64,000 bases of DNA from Verrucomicrobiota bacterium. Lineage in GTDB: Bacteria; Verrucomicrobiota; Verrucomicrobiia; Limisphaerales; UBA1319. Positions 1-8,336 of this stretch are shown here, in pieces. The stretch's first letter is position 1. Each line of letters begins with the position of its first letter. The notes beneath the pieces are model-generated. The model was given only the letters and a program-made list of their open reading frames with translations. It was not told the DNA's origin and did not search any database. Both the position numbers and the translations under genes were made by a program. The stretch is from the NCBI GenBank assembly GCA_022709905.1, contig JAKLHY010000020.1:40153-104152 (forward strand), read 5' to 3'.

Positions 1-1324
1 TATCAGCAATGGCGAGAGAGGCATTCATGGGCTCGCCACCGATCGAGTTGGTCGCCAGGATCTCGCAAGTCGGCGCGGCCCGCAAGACAAACACATCGGC
101 ATTTTGATTGGAGACATACAGTCGTTCCGCCCCGAGGACCGGTGAAGACCACGACCCGCTTCTTCCCTCGCCGGTCGACAAACGCTGTTCCCACACGGTT
201 TCTCCGGTCTTCAGTTTCAGGCACTGGGCAAAACCGGTCATCGTCACCAGGTAAATGTGATCGCGATAAATAATCCCCGAACCAATGCAAGCCTTGGTGT
301 TGGAGGGCAACTGATGCCACAGACGGTGCGTGGACGTCACATCGCCTCGTCCTCCCGGCCGAACGACCATGGCAGTATTGCGGAGGCCGCTGCCCATAAG
401 AGCCACCAAGCCGTCTCCAACAAACGGCGATCCGTAAATCCCTGTGTTCGGCCCTTCGCAACTCCAAAGCCAAGCGCCATCCTTGCGCCCGAAAGCCAGC
501 ATCCGAAGCGGGATGCCGACAATCACTTCATCGCGCCCTTCCGTCCGAACAACCACCGGCGTTGCGCAGGAACCCGATACTTCTGGCATCTTCGGCGAAC
601 CCAGCTTCTCCCATTCTTTCGGATCCCCGCCAAAGTCTTCCCACTTGGCATCGGCCCCGATCGTTGGCAGGTCATTTTGCCAGACCGTTCTGCCTGTTCG
701 CTTGTCCAAGGCAATCAGGAAACTCCTCGAACCCGGGCCGAAATTCAGCAGACAAAGCTCGTCATGCAGAACGGGCGACGAGGCATAGCCCCAGGGATGT
801 GATTGCCGCCCCAGATCCCGCCGCCATAATTCATGCCCCTCAAAGTCGTAGCAAAAAATCCCAGCCGATCCAAACCACGCAATCACCCGCTGCCCATCCG
901 TGACCGGTGATGGTGTGCAGGGGGGATTCGAACTGCCGCCTGATTCTTTCTCAGTCCAAGTCGTGCCGGCCTGCCAAAGGAGTTGGCCGTCGCGCCGATT
1001 AAAACACATCAGGGTTCGACGGTTTCCCTCTGAAACCGACTGCGTGACAAAAACCCGGTTTCCCCAGACCACTGGAGTTGAGTTCCCCGCATCAGGCAGC
1101 GGAATCCGCCAGCATACATTCCGATTGGTGCTCCAATCCAGCGGAACTTCGGATTCTTCACTAATGCCATCCCCACGAATCCCCCGCCAGGCCGGCCAGT
1201 TCTCACCCAAGACAATCCCCGTCATCAGGACCAGCAACCATGCCGTGGCAAAACTACTATGCGAACTCGAACACTGAGAAGCGAATCGGCAAACACGCGT
1301 TCCGAGGAAAGTGGGCTCAATCAT
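1..1324 (-). CDS. Secreted PQQ-type beta-propeller (BamB-like) protein, 3' end beyond the window
   Basis: I translated this frame by hand from an ATG at 1324. It stays open to the left edge, so at least 440 residues are present and the C-terminus is missing. A hydrophobic segment near residues 25-44 (AWLLVLMTGIVLG) looks like a signal peptide, followed by a WPAWRG start typical of secreted beta-propeller proteins of planctomycetes and verrucomicrobia. Propeller blades are recognisable by repeats such as LIALDKRTGRTVW and LKLKTGETVWEQRL, the PQQ-like (WD40-type) signature. The visible end (LYVSNQNADVFVLRA) is the last-blade motif of this family. It is probably periplasmic. Family members are commonly annotated as BamB-like or alcohol-dehydrogenase-like propellers, but no catalytic domain is visible, so binding or scaffold roles are as likely as enzymatic ones. 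The upstream ribosome site is weak (GAGGG about 17 bases away), so the exact start is uncertain. Confidence 0.85.
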   Translation of the reverse strand, partial: MIEPTFLGTRVCRFASQCSSSHSSFATAWLLVLMTGIVLGENWPAWRGIRGDGISEESEVPLDWSTNRNVCWRIPLPDAGNSTPVVWGNRVFVTQSVSEGNRRTLMCFNRRDGQLLWQAGTTWTEKESGGSSNPPCTPSPVTDGQRVIAWFGSAGIFCYDFEGHELWRRDLGRQSHPWGYASSPVLHDELCLLNFGPGSRSFLIALDKRTGRTVWQNDLPTIGADAKWEDFGGDPKEWEKLGSPKMPEVSGSCATPVVVRTEGRDEVIVGIPLRMLAFGRKDGAWLWSCEGPNTGIYGSPFVGDGLVALMGSGLRNTAMVVRPGGRGDVTSTHRLWHQLPSNTKACIGSGIIYRDHIYLVTMTGFAQCLKLKTGETVWEQRLSTGEGRSGSWSSPVLGAERLYVSNQNADVFVLRAAPTCEILATNSIGGEPMNASLAIAD

Positions 1325-1446
1325 CCGTCCAAAGTCGACAGAACCCTCGGACTCGTCAATTCCTTTCGTTCCGTAATTCCTGCTCGCTAGCCATCCATTC
1401 GCAAACGATAAGATCTCTTGGCAGTAGGAACACCTCACACGCCCGC

Positions 1447-2064
1447 TCAGGGCGGCATCTTCCTGAATAATTCGTAATGCAATAGCCCTTCAAAGAGCGT
1501 GGGGTATTTATGCAAGTTCTCCTCTCCAATAATCGATACGATCGCATCGAGATATCGCTGTGCTCTCTCTTTTGCTCCAGGGCCGCTCCTAAGGCTTCCT
1601 ACCTGTTGTTGGACTTCAACGTGTAGTCTCACGAGTTCATCATAATGGGCCTGCGACAAATTGAGCTGCTGCTTGAGTTCATTGAGTTCAAGATAGCCAC
1701 TTTTCGTGACCCGTTTATACTCGGCGTAGCGCTCTCGGCCCAATTCTTTGGCTAAATCAGCGTCTGCCCTTCGTAGACGATTAAGGCCTTCGTCATGCGC
1801 TCGGCGATCTTCAGGATCATTGATCGGATCCTTGTGTGAGATAATCGTCTTCTCCAATTCAGCTTCAGCATTGTGATAAGCAGTCATCCAGCCAAGCTCC
1901 ACTGGAGAGGGCGGCGGAGACATCATTGCTACGCGCTTCGCACGGTCCTCAAGCAACTTGGTTTTCCGGGGATCTGCTGGCGCAGTAAAGTCTGTTAAAA
2001 GTCTGTTAAAACAGAATTCACTGACTTCGACGTTCCTGAACCGCTGACCGGTTCTTGAAAACAA
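1447..2064 (-). CDS. Hypothetical protein, possibly 5'-truncated beside the RAYT
   Basis: This 205-residue frame opens at a TTG inside the hairpin region next to the transposase. From about residue 28 (ADPRKTKLLEDRAKRV) onward it looks like a genuine charged helical protein. The segment KELGRERYAEYKRV followed by a YLELNELKQQLNLS-like stretch resembles a domain common in PVC-group hypothetical proteins, where a GxxRYAEY-type motif precedes helices. No signal peptide or catalytic motif is visible and I assign no function. The first 25 residues fall across an exact 11-base tandem duplication (1987-1997 and 1998-2008), which would shift any older reading frame. The gene may therefore be the C-terminal remnant of a longer one. 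Confidence 0.5.
   Translation of the reverse strand: MFSRTGQRFRNVEVSEFCFNRLLTDFTAPADPRKTKLLEDRAKRVAMMSPPPSPVELGWMTAYHNAEAELEKTIISHKDPINDPEDRRAHDEGLNRLRRADADLAKELGRERYAEYKRVTKSGYLELNELKQQLNLSQAHYDELVRLHVEVQQQVGSLRSGPGAKERAQRYLDAIVSIIGEENLHKYPTLFEGLLHYELFRKMPP
2038..2054. repeat. Perfect 6-bp hairpin upstream of the RAYT gene
   Basis: GAACCG (2038-2043) and CGGTTC (2049-2054) form a perfect inverted repeat around a five-base loop. It lies about 60 bases upstream of the transposase start. RAYT enzymes act on short hairpins of this kind (REP-type substrates), so it may be one end of the element. Association with the transposase is inference from position. Confidence 0.4.
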
Positions 2065-2066
2065 AT

Positions 2067-2090
2067 AAAGGGACAGGTCATTAGATAAAA
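2067..2090 (-). repeat. RAYT-associated motif, single copy
   Basis: The minus strand reads TAATGACCTGTCCCTTT here, 25 bases upstream of the transposase start. The same core, TGACCTG(T/A)CCCT, appears in three copies at 10.58-10.65 kb. This pairing suggests a REP-like family mobilised by the nearby RAYT. Confidence 0.55.
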
Positions 2091-2114
2091 AGAGCTTGTT
2101 TTCGGGAGGGGGTT

Positions 2115-3152
2115 ATGGTGGGATGGGTGGGTATGAGGAAGCCGAGGTTGAAAGCGCCGCCGTCCTTTCCGGTGGCCTATTATCATTGTTTATCCCGAGT
2201 GGTGGACCGGCAGTATGTGCTGGGGGAGGAAGAGAAGGAACAATTTGTGAGGTTGATGCGGGAGTATGAGCGGTTTTGCGGGATTCGGATCATTACTTAC
2301 TGTATCATGTCCAATCATTTCCATATTTTGTTGGAAGTGCCGGAGAAGCCGAAGGAGAAGATGACGGATGAAGAGTTGGTGAAGCGGTTGAGGGGGTTAA
2401 GTGGGATGAACAGTGCCGGGACGATCGGGCAGCAGTTGGGATGGTTTCGGGAACGGGGGCAGGAGGAGGCGGCGGAGGTGTTGAAGGCGCGGGTGTTGGA
2501 GCGGATGTGGGATGTGAGCGGGTTTATGAAGTTGCTCAAGCAACGGTTTACGCAGTGGTATAACCGGAGGAAAGGGCGGAAGGGGACATTATGGGAGGAG
2601 CGGTTTCGGAGTGTGCTGGTGGAGGGGGCGGGAGATGTGATGGCGACGATGGCTGGGTATATTGATTTGAATCCGGTGCGGGCGGGGTTGGTGGAGGATC
2701 CGGGGGAGTATCGGTGGAGCGGGTATGGGGCAGCGATGGGGGGAGGGAAAGCGGCGCGATTGGGAATCGAGTTGGCGATGCGGGCGGCGAGTGGGCGGGA
2801 GATGAGCGTGGAGGAAGCGTTGAAGGAGTATCGGGTATGGGTGTATGGGCAGGGGGAGGAGACGGAAGGGTTGACGGAGGAAGGAAGGCCGATAAGGAAA
2901 GGGTTTACGCGGGAGGAGGTGATGAAGGTGGTGGAGGAGAAGGGGCGGTTACCTTTGAGGGACTATCTGAGATTGCGGGTGAGGTATTTTGCGGATGGGG
3001 CGGTATTGGGGACGCGGAATTTTGTGAAGGAAGTCTTCGTGAGCCTGCGGGAGCGGTTTGGTCCGAGGAGGAAGGATGGGGCGAGGCGATTGAAGGGGGT
3101 GAAGGCGGATCTCTATAGTTTACGCGCGTTACGAGTGAATCCGCTGAGATAA
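2115..3152 (+). mobile_element. REP-associated tyrosine transposase (Y1/IS200-like, RAYT)
   Basis: A 345-residue transposase-like protein of the Y1_Tnp (HUH) family. It has the opening YYHCLSRVVDR, the metal-binding HUH motif in MSNHFHILLEVP, a GTLWEERFRSVLV block, and the catalytic tyrosine region AGYIDLNPVRAGLV. This is the layout of RAYT proteins, which cut single-stranded DNA at REP hairpins rather than moving a full IS. The chosen ATG has GGGAGGGGG five bases upstream. A second in-frame ATG at 2133 is also possible. The coding strand is strikingly G-rich and C-poor compared with its neighbours, a sign of separate origin. A C-terminal extension beyond the Y1 domain (about residues 225-345) is typical of the larger RAYTs. 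The frame is intact, so activity is possible. Confidence 0.9.
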
Positions 3153-3293
3153 ATTGTGCGACAAATTCTCTGTTTTGAAGCTCCGTCAAAGATCCAGGAG
3201 GGAAGCTAACGCCTTGGTTTGGCCTTTTTACTATTTTCAGAAGAGACCATTTCCGGTCTACTGGCATTAAATCGAATCCAGACTATTCATTTT

Positions 3294-4553
3294 ATGAATG
3301 TGACCTCGCTTGAACGGCTGCGGACCACCCTCAGGCACGAACAACCGGATCGTGTCTGTCTTGATTTGGGCGCCACGCCAGTGACCGGCATATCCGTGTT
3401 TGCCTTGAGCCGTCTGCGTCGGGCGGTCTTGGGAGAGACAGAGTATCGGGTGAAGGTGATTGAGCCTTACCAGATGCTAGGGGAAGTGGACGACGCCTTG
3501 GCGGACGCGTTGGGGGTGGATGTGGTCAATGTAGGTTCTAACTCGACCATGTTTGGTTTTGAAAACAAGGACTGGAAACCTTTGACCTTGCATGATGGCA
3601 TCGAGGTGATGGTGCCGGGCCAGTTCAACTTTACCGAGGATGCCGAGGGCAACTGGCTGATGCACCCGGAAGGGGATCTTTCGGTGCCGCCCAGCGGACG
3701 GATGCCCAAAGGGGGGTTCTTCTTTGATGCCATCCCCCGCCAGCCGCCCTTGGACGAAAGCCGGTTGGATCCAGCCGATAATCTGGAGGATTTTGGATCC
3801 CTGAGCGAGGAACAAGTCCAGCATTATGTTAACCAAGCGCGACAGGCGGAACATCGGCGGAAGGGAGCGGTCCTCATGGTGCCCGGGACCGGTTTTGGCG
3901 ACATCGCCCTTGTGCCGGCCACTTGGCGCAAGCACACGTGCGGAATTCGGGACATTGAAGAATGGTATGTCTCGACTGTGACGCGCCGCGATTATGTGCT
4001 GAAGGTCTTCGAGGGCCAATGCCAGATTGCACTGAAGAACCTCGAACGTCTGATTCAGGCGGTCGGAGACTCGGTCCAGGTCGGTTACGTGACGGGCACC
4101 GATTTTGGCACCCAACGCGGATCTTTCATTTCCCGGAAGGCTTACAAAGAGCTTTACCAACCGTTCCATAAGACCATCAACGAGGTTATCCATCGCCGAA
4201 CCTCCTGGAAAACGTTTATCCACAGTTGCGGCGGAGTCTGGGATTTGATTCCGGACTTTATTGAATCGGGATTTGACATTTTGAATCCTGTTCAGTGTTC
4301 GGCGGCGGGCATGGGCGCCGTCCGCCTGAAATCAGAGTTTGGACGGGACCTTGTATTTTGGGGGGGCGGAGTCGACACCCAGAGGACGCTGTGTTTCGGC
4401 ACGGCCGACGAAGTGTATCGCGAAGTGCGGGATCGGATCGCCATCTTCAACCGTGGAGGCGGTTTCGTATTTAACACCGTCCACAACGTGCAGGCACTCA
4501 CTCCCGTGGAGAATCTGCTCGCTATGTTTAAGGCAATTCGCGACAGCGTTTGA
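3294..4553 (+). CDS. Uroporphyrinogen decarboxylase (URO-D) superfamily protein
   Basis: This 419-residue protein belongs to the URO-D/MtaA-like superfamily of (beta/alpha)8 proteins. An ATG at 3294 (MNVTSLERLRTTLRHEQPDR) fits the usual family opening LRxxLxHxxPDRV better than an earlier in-frame start. Family features include the C-terminal region with FIHSCGGVWDLIPDFIESGF, FDILNPVQ and VFWGGGVDTQ. In related proteins this HSCG block lies in the active site of methyltransferases. It is longer and more divergent than HemE, and no haem genes are nearby. It is better read as one of the many URO-D-like proteins of unknown substrate, possibly methyl transfer, found beside sugar genes in verrucomicrobia and Bacteroidota. 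No signal peptide, so cytoplasmic. It is followed 238 bases later by the GH4 gene on the same strand; a short hairpin (GGGCT-GAA-GCCC type) lies near 4580. Confidence 0.85.
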   Translation: MNVTSLERLRTTLRHEQPDRVCLDLGATPVTGISVFALSRLRRAVLGETEYRVKVIEPYQMLGEVDDALADALGVDVVNVGSNSTMFGFENKDWKPLTLHDGIEVMVPGQFNFTEDAEGNWLMHPEGDLSVPPSGRMPKGGFFFDAIPRQPPLDESRLDPADNLEDFGSLSEEQVQHYVNQARQAEHRRKGAVLMVPGTGFGDIALVPATWRKHTCGIRDIEEWYVSTVTRRDYVLKVFEGQCQIALKNLERLIQAVGDSVQVGYVTGTDFGTQRGSFISRKAYKELYQPFHKTINEVIHRRTSWKTFIHSCGGVWDLIPDFIESGFDILNPVQCSAAGMGAVRLKSEFGRDLVFWGGGVDTQRTLCFGTADEVYREVRDRIAIFNRGGGFVFNTVHNVQALTPVENLLAMFKAIRDSV

Positions 4554-4791
4554 CTTGGGACCGGGTGGTCCTTTAGGATGCCGGGCTGAAGCCCGTTATG
4601 ATTCGGCGTGCGTTTTTCCCTGGCCACAGAAGCCGCCCGGCGGGGGGTGATGTCCTCGGCGAGCCGTGTTGTCCAGCCCGATTCGGCAAGGATGCATGGT
4701 CCGGGAATGGTTGGCCTATTGCGGGGCGTGTGGTGTTGGAACAGCGTTGGTTGAAAGCGGGCCATTCCACCCTGAAACCAGAGGAGTTTTT

Positions 4792-6234
4792 ATGCCAAAA
4801 ATTGCCATGCTTGGAGCGGGCAGCCTGATTTTCTGCAAAACCCTAATCAACGATTTTCTGGCCACATCGGCGTTGAATGCCAGCGAGATTTGTCTCATGA
4901 GCATTACCCGTCCCAAGCTGGACAAAATGGAGGCTTTTGTCAGGCGCATGATTGCCGAAAACAAACTCCAGGCCAGGGTTTGGTCGACTCTGGACCGACG
5001 GGAGGCCCTTAAGGATGCGGACTACGTGATCATCATGATCCAGGTGGGCGGGATCGAGGCTTTTCGGAAGGACTACGAGATTCCCATGAAATACGGGGTG
5101 GATCAGTGCGTCGCCGACAGCCTCGGGCCGGGTGGAGTCTTTCGGGGCATGCGAACGATTCCGGTCTTGATCGACATCGTTCGCGAAATGGAGGAGCTCT
5201 GTCCCCGGGCTTTGTTGTTGAATTACGCCAATCCGATGGCGGCGAATTGTATGGCGCTGGGCCGGGCTGCGTCAAAGATCCAATTCATCGGATTATGTCA
5301 TGGCGTCCAAACCACGCTCGACTTGATCAGTCGTTATGTGGACGTGCCGAAGGACCAGATCGATTATCTCTGCGCCGGCATTAACCACATGGGATGGTTT
5401 TTGACGTTGCGGGATCGCCGCGATGGCCGGGATCTGTATCCCATCCTGCGCTCGAATTGCGAGAAACCCGAATACTACACCACCGAGAAGGTGCGCTGCG
5501 AGGTGATGCGGCATTTCGGCTATTTTATGACGGAAAGCACCGGACACCTCTCGGAGTATGTCCCATGGTTTCGGAGCCATGAACGTTCGCTGAAACGGTA
5601 TTGCGACCAGCCTTCCTTCGGCGGGGAAACGGGGGCGTACTACCAATACTGCGACATGATTGCCAAGAAATACGAGAAGACAGACTACCTGACCCTGGAA
5701 AGCCCCAAAGTGGGGCGCCGGAGTGTGGAATACTGCTCCTACATTCTTGAGGCTGCGGAAACCGGCGCGCCGTTCAGGCTGAATGGCAATGTACGAAATG
5801 ATGGTTACATCTGTAATCTCCCCGCCGGCTGTTGCGTCGAGGTGCCGGTCTATGTCGATCGGCTGGGATTGCATCCCCTCCACGTTGGAGCGCTGCCCCC
5901 GCAGTGCGCCGCCCTGAATCAATCCAATATCAGCGTGCAAAGCCTGGCGGTGGAAGCCGCATTCACCGGCGATCCCGAATACGCGGTGCAGGCCATCGCC
6001 ATGGATCCACTCACCTCGGCTGTTTGCACGCTCGATGAGGTGCGTGAGATGACGATCGAGATGCTTGAGGCTCAACGCCAATGGTTGCCGCGGTTTGCCG
6101 GCAAATCAATCGCTCCCAAACCCATCATCTCCATCCCGGCCGATGTTGTGCCCGTGGATGTGCCTCTGGATCCGGCCCTGGCCATCGCCCATCGGTTTGG
6201 CAAACTCGCCACCCAGGAGGTCAAACCGGGTTAA
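4792..6234 (+). CDS. Glycoside hydrolase family 4, alpha-galactosidase-like
   Basis: A 480-residue NAD-dependent GH4 enzyme. The start at 4792 has GAGGAG six bases upstream and gives the expected dinucleotide-binding opening MPKIAMLGAGS (G8, G10, S11). Conserved family residues are visible: NYANPMA, the metal-ligand Cys in LCHGVQ (C169) and the metal-ligand His in INHMGWF (H199). GH4 enzymes oxidise C3 of the sugar using NAD+ and Mn2+, then eliminate the aglycone. The CHG motif matches the alpha-galactosidase (MelA-like)/alpha-glucuronidase branch rather than the 6-phospho branch, but the exact sugar cannot be fixed from sequence. It is cytoplasmic and 68 bases upstream of the GH57 gene on the same strand, so the two may be co-transcribed. 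Confidence 0.9.
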   Translation: MPKIAMLGAGSLIFCKTLINDFLATSALNASEICLMSITRPKLDKMEAFVRRMIAENKLQARVWSTLDRREALKDADYVIIMIQVGGIEAFRKDYEIPMKYGVDQCVADSLGPGGVFRGMRTIPVLIDIVREMEELCPRALLLNYANPMAANCMALGRAASKIQFIGLCHGVQTTLDLISRYVDVPKDQIDYLCAGINHMGWFLTLRDRRDGRDLYPILRSNCEKPEYYTTEKVRCEVMRHFGYFMTESTGHLSEYVPWFRSHERSLKRYCDQPSFGGETGAYYQYCDMIAKKYEKTDYLTLESPKVGRRSVEYCSYILEAAETGAPFRLNGNVRNDGYICNLPAGCCVEVPVYVDRLGLHPLHVGALPPQCAALNQSNISVQSLAVEAAFTGDPEYAVQAIAMDPLTSAVCTLDEVREMTIEMLEAQRQWLPRFAGKSIAPKPIISIPADVVPVDVPLDPALAIAHRFGKLATQEVKPG

Positions 6235-6302
6235 GGCATGCCGTTAATCCAGGCCTCGAGGTCGATAAAATTGAATGCCTGTCCGAGAATGAACAGGGGG
6301 CG

Positions 6303-8018
6303 ATGACTGCATATCTTGCCTTGGTTTTGCATGCCCACCTGCCGTTCGTGCGGCACCCCGAGCATGATCGTTTTCTCGAGGAATACTGGTTGTACGAGGC
6401 CGTTCTTGATGCCTACCTGCCGTTGGTGCAGTTGTGTCAGGGCTGGGCCAGAGATCGCGTGCAAGCCCGTCTGACTCTATCCCTTTCCCCTACCCTCAAC
6501 GCCATGTTGCAGGATGGCTTGCTCCGCAAACGATGCCTGCGTTATCTGGACGAACGAATCGAACTGGCCGGTCGGGAAATCCACAGAACTCACTTCGAAC
6601 CGCGGTTTCATCCTCTTGCCATTCTGTATCGCCAGCGGTTTGAATCGCTCCGGGCCACTTACCTGGAGTATCGCACAGATCTGACGGCCGCTTGGATGGA
6701 GTTTCAGGAGCGCGGACTCTTGGAACTAATCACCTGCGCTGGCACCCATCCCATTCTTCCCTTCCTGACTCAAGACTCCCCGGCCTGGCACGCCCAGGTC
6801 TCGGTCGCTCTGGATCAGCATTGGAAAGTCTATGGACGGCATCCCAACGGCTTCTGGTTGCCGGAGTGCGCTTATGTTCCCGATATGGAACCTCTGCTGG
6901 CGCACCACGGACATCGATGGTTGGTCCTGGAGTCGGAGGGCTTGCTTGGCGCGATGCCCAAGCCATATCAAGGCTTATTCGCTCCCGTTCTCACCCCAGC
7001 CGGATGGGCCGCCTTTGGCCGTGAGCCGGCCGTCGCGCGCCAAGTCTGGAGCCGGCAAGCGGGCTATCCCGGCGATCACGCTTATCGAGATTACTACCGT
7101 GACATTGGTTTTGATCTGGATCTGGATTATTTGAAACCGTACTTGCCTCTCGCGGAACGGCGCACACCGACCGGGGTCAAATACCATCGCATCACCGGCC
7201 CGGGCGTGGACAAACAGCCTTATGATCCGACAGCGGCGTCGGCGAGGGTTTCTCAACACGCCTCGCATTTCCTGGATTTGCTGAGATTCCAGGCCGCGGA
7301 GACCAGCGGAAACCGTGACCTTCCTCCACTGATCATGGCCCCTTTCGATGCCGAACTCTTTGGCCATTGGTGGTATGAAGGCGTTGGATTTCTGGATTGC
7401 CTGGTCCGAGGCTTGAACTCTCCGGGACAGGAAATCCAAATGATCACCCCGACGGATTACCTGGCGCAACACCCCCGTCTGCAGGCAGCCGCTCCCGCTG
7501 CCTCCAGTTGGGGTGAAGGAGGTTATTGGAAGGTCTGGCTCAATGAAACCAATGCCTGGCTTCAACCCGGTTTGCGTTCGGCACAACGACGGATGATGGA
7601 ACTCGTCTCCCGGCTGCCTGGACCCCGGGCGGCATCCGTCACTCCGAATCAAAAAAAGGGTTCCCGCGGCATGACTTCCGGCAACACCACCTCCCGCAAC
7701 CGCAGCCAAAACGAAAAAGAACCGCCGCCATTCAACTCAGACAGCCTTCAGAATCGAGCCCTGCAACAAGCTGGCCGCGAACTTCTCCTGGCCCAGAGCA
7801 GTGACTGGGCCTTTATGCTCTATCACCGAACTACGGCGAACTACGCCCGGCAAAGGGTTATCGATCATCTGAATGCCTTCCAGAGCCTACATAACCAAAT
7901 CCAGTCTGGCGTCATAGACGAAACCGCTTTGCACCTGCGGGAGGAGCGTTATAACCTCTTTCCCGATCTCAATGTTCATTATTGGAGTGAGCCAACATGC
8001 AGACCCTTCCAAGGGTAA
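6303..8018 (+). CDS. GH57 1,4-alpha-glucan branching enzyme
   Basis: A 571-residue GH57 protein of the DUF1957 branching-enzyme type, acting on glycogen-like alpha-glucans in the cytoplasm. The start MTAYLALVLHAHLPFVRHPEH at 6303 carries motif 1 (H10, H12). Later blocks are GTHPILPFL, FWLPECAYVP (nucleophile E188) and APFDAELFGHWWYEG (acid D349). The C-terminal helical part holds WAFMLYHRT and ends LFPDLNVHYW, as in characterised branching enzymes. The stretch from about residue 450 to 480 is a polar, low-complexity insert (KKGSRGMTSGNTTSRNRSQ) between the conserved helices. It makes the protein longer than typical 520-530-residue relatives. Upstream in-frame codons back to 6081 overlap GH4 and are not used. 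Confidence 0.93.
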   Translation: MTAYLALVLHAHLPFVRHPEHDRFLEEYWLYEAVLDAYLPLVQLCQGWARDRVQARLTLSLSPTLNAMLQDGLLRKRCLRYLDERIELAGREIHRTHFEPRFHPLAILYRQRFESLRATYLEYRTDLTAAWMEFQERGLLELITCAGTHPILPFLTQDSPAWHAQVSVALDQHWKVYGRHPNGFWLPECAYVPDMEPLLAHHGHRWLVLESEGLLGAMPKPYQGLFAPVLTPAGWAAFGREPAVARQVWSRQAGYPGDHAYRDYYRDIGFDLDLDYLKPYLPLAERRTPTGVKYHRITGPGVDKQPYDPTAASARVSQHASHFLDLLRFQAAETSGNRDLPPLIMAPFDAELFGHWWYEGVGFLDCLVRGLNSPGQEIQMITPTDYLAQHPRLQAAAPAASSWGEGGYWKVWLNETNAWLQPGLRSAQRRMMELVSRLPGPRAASVTPNQKKGSRGMTSGNTTSRNRSQNEKEPPPFNSDSLQNRALQQAGRELLLAQSSDWAFMLYHRTTANYARQRVIDHLNAFQSLHNQIQSGVIDETALHLREERYNLFPDLNVHYWSEPTCRPFQG

Positions 8019-8336
8019 GAAAGGGTTCAAGCGTGCTGTGACGCACGCGTAGAATCGATTGGGAAAAGAGGCGACAAGTATGGAAGGGGAGCTTATGAAC
8101 ATGGTTTCGGAATCGCCCGCCGCCACAATACGGCTGGGGCTTTGAGGGGGAGACTGAGTGACCGAAGTAGGACTCGGAATCTGGCAAGAGTGAACGCAAA
8201 AGGTCAGCGGCGGGAGTCGCCCGCCGCTGACATTCAATTGGTCTTGGCACAAGTCAGCTGGTCAATCTCCTATTGCCGGTTCCTGAGTTTGGCGCCCGTC
8301 CTCTTGCCCCGCGGTCCCACTCGCGCCTTCCCTGGA
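8019..8336. other. Intergenic region with one hairpin after the GH57 gene
   Basis: No convincing gene is seen in these 318 bases between two convergent genes. A perfect 6-bp inverted repeat, GCGTGC (8031-8036) and GCACGC (8043-8048), lies 12 bases after the GH57 stop. It could end transcription, but no T-run follows. The rest shows no recognisable RNA or promoter pattern. Confidence 0.5.

Noticed and set aside
3..473. Minus-strand frame starting at 473 at the left edge
   Set aside because: It is out of frame with the beta-propeller gene, which reads continuously from 1324 to the left edge with PQQ-type motifs.
3294..4553. True uroporphyrinogen decarboxylase (hemE)
   Set aside because: The protein is much longer and more divergent than HemE, and no other haem gene is nearby.
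4575..4600. Hairpin near 4580 as a Rho-independent terminator for the URO-D-like gene
   Set aside because: The stem is short and there is no T-run after it. It is mentioned only as context in the gene entry.
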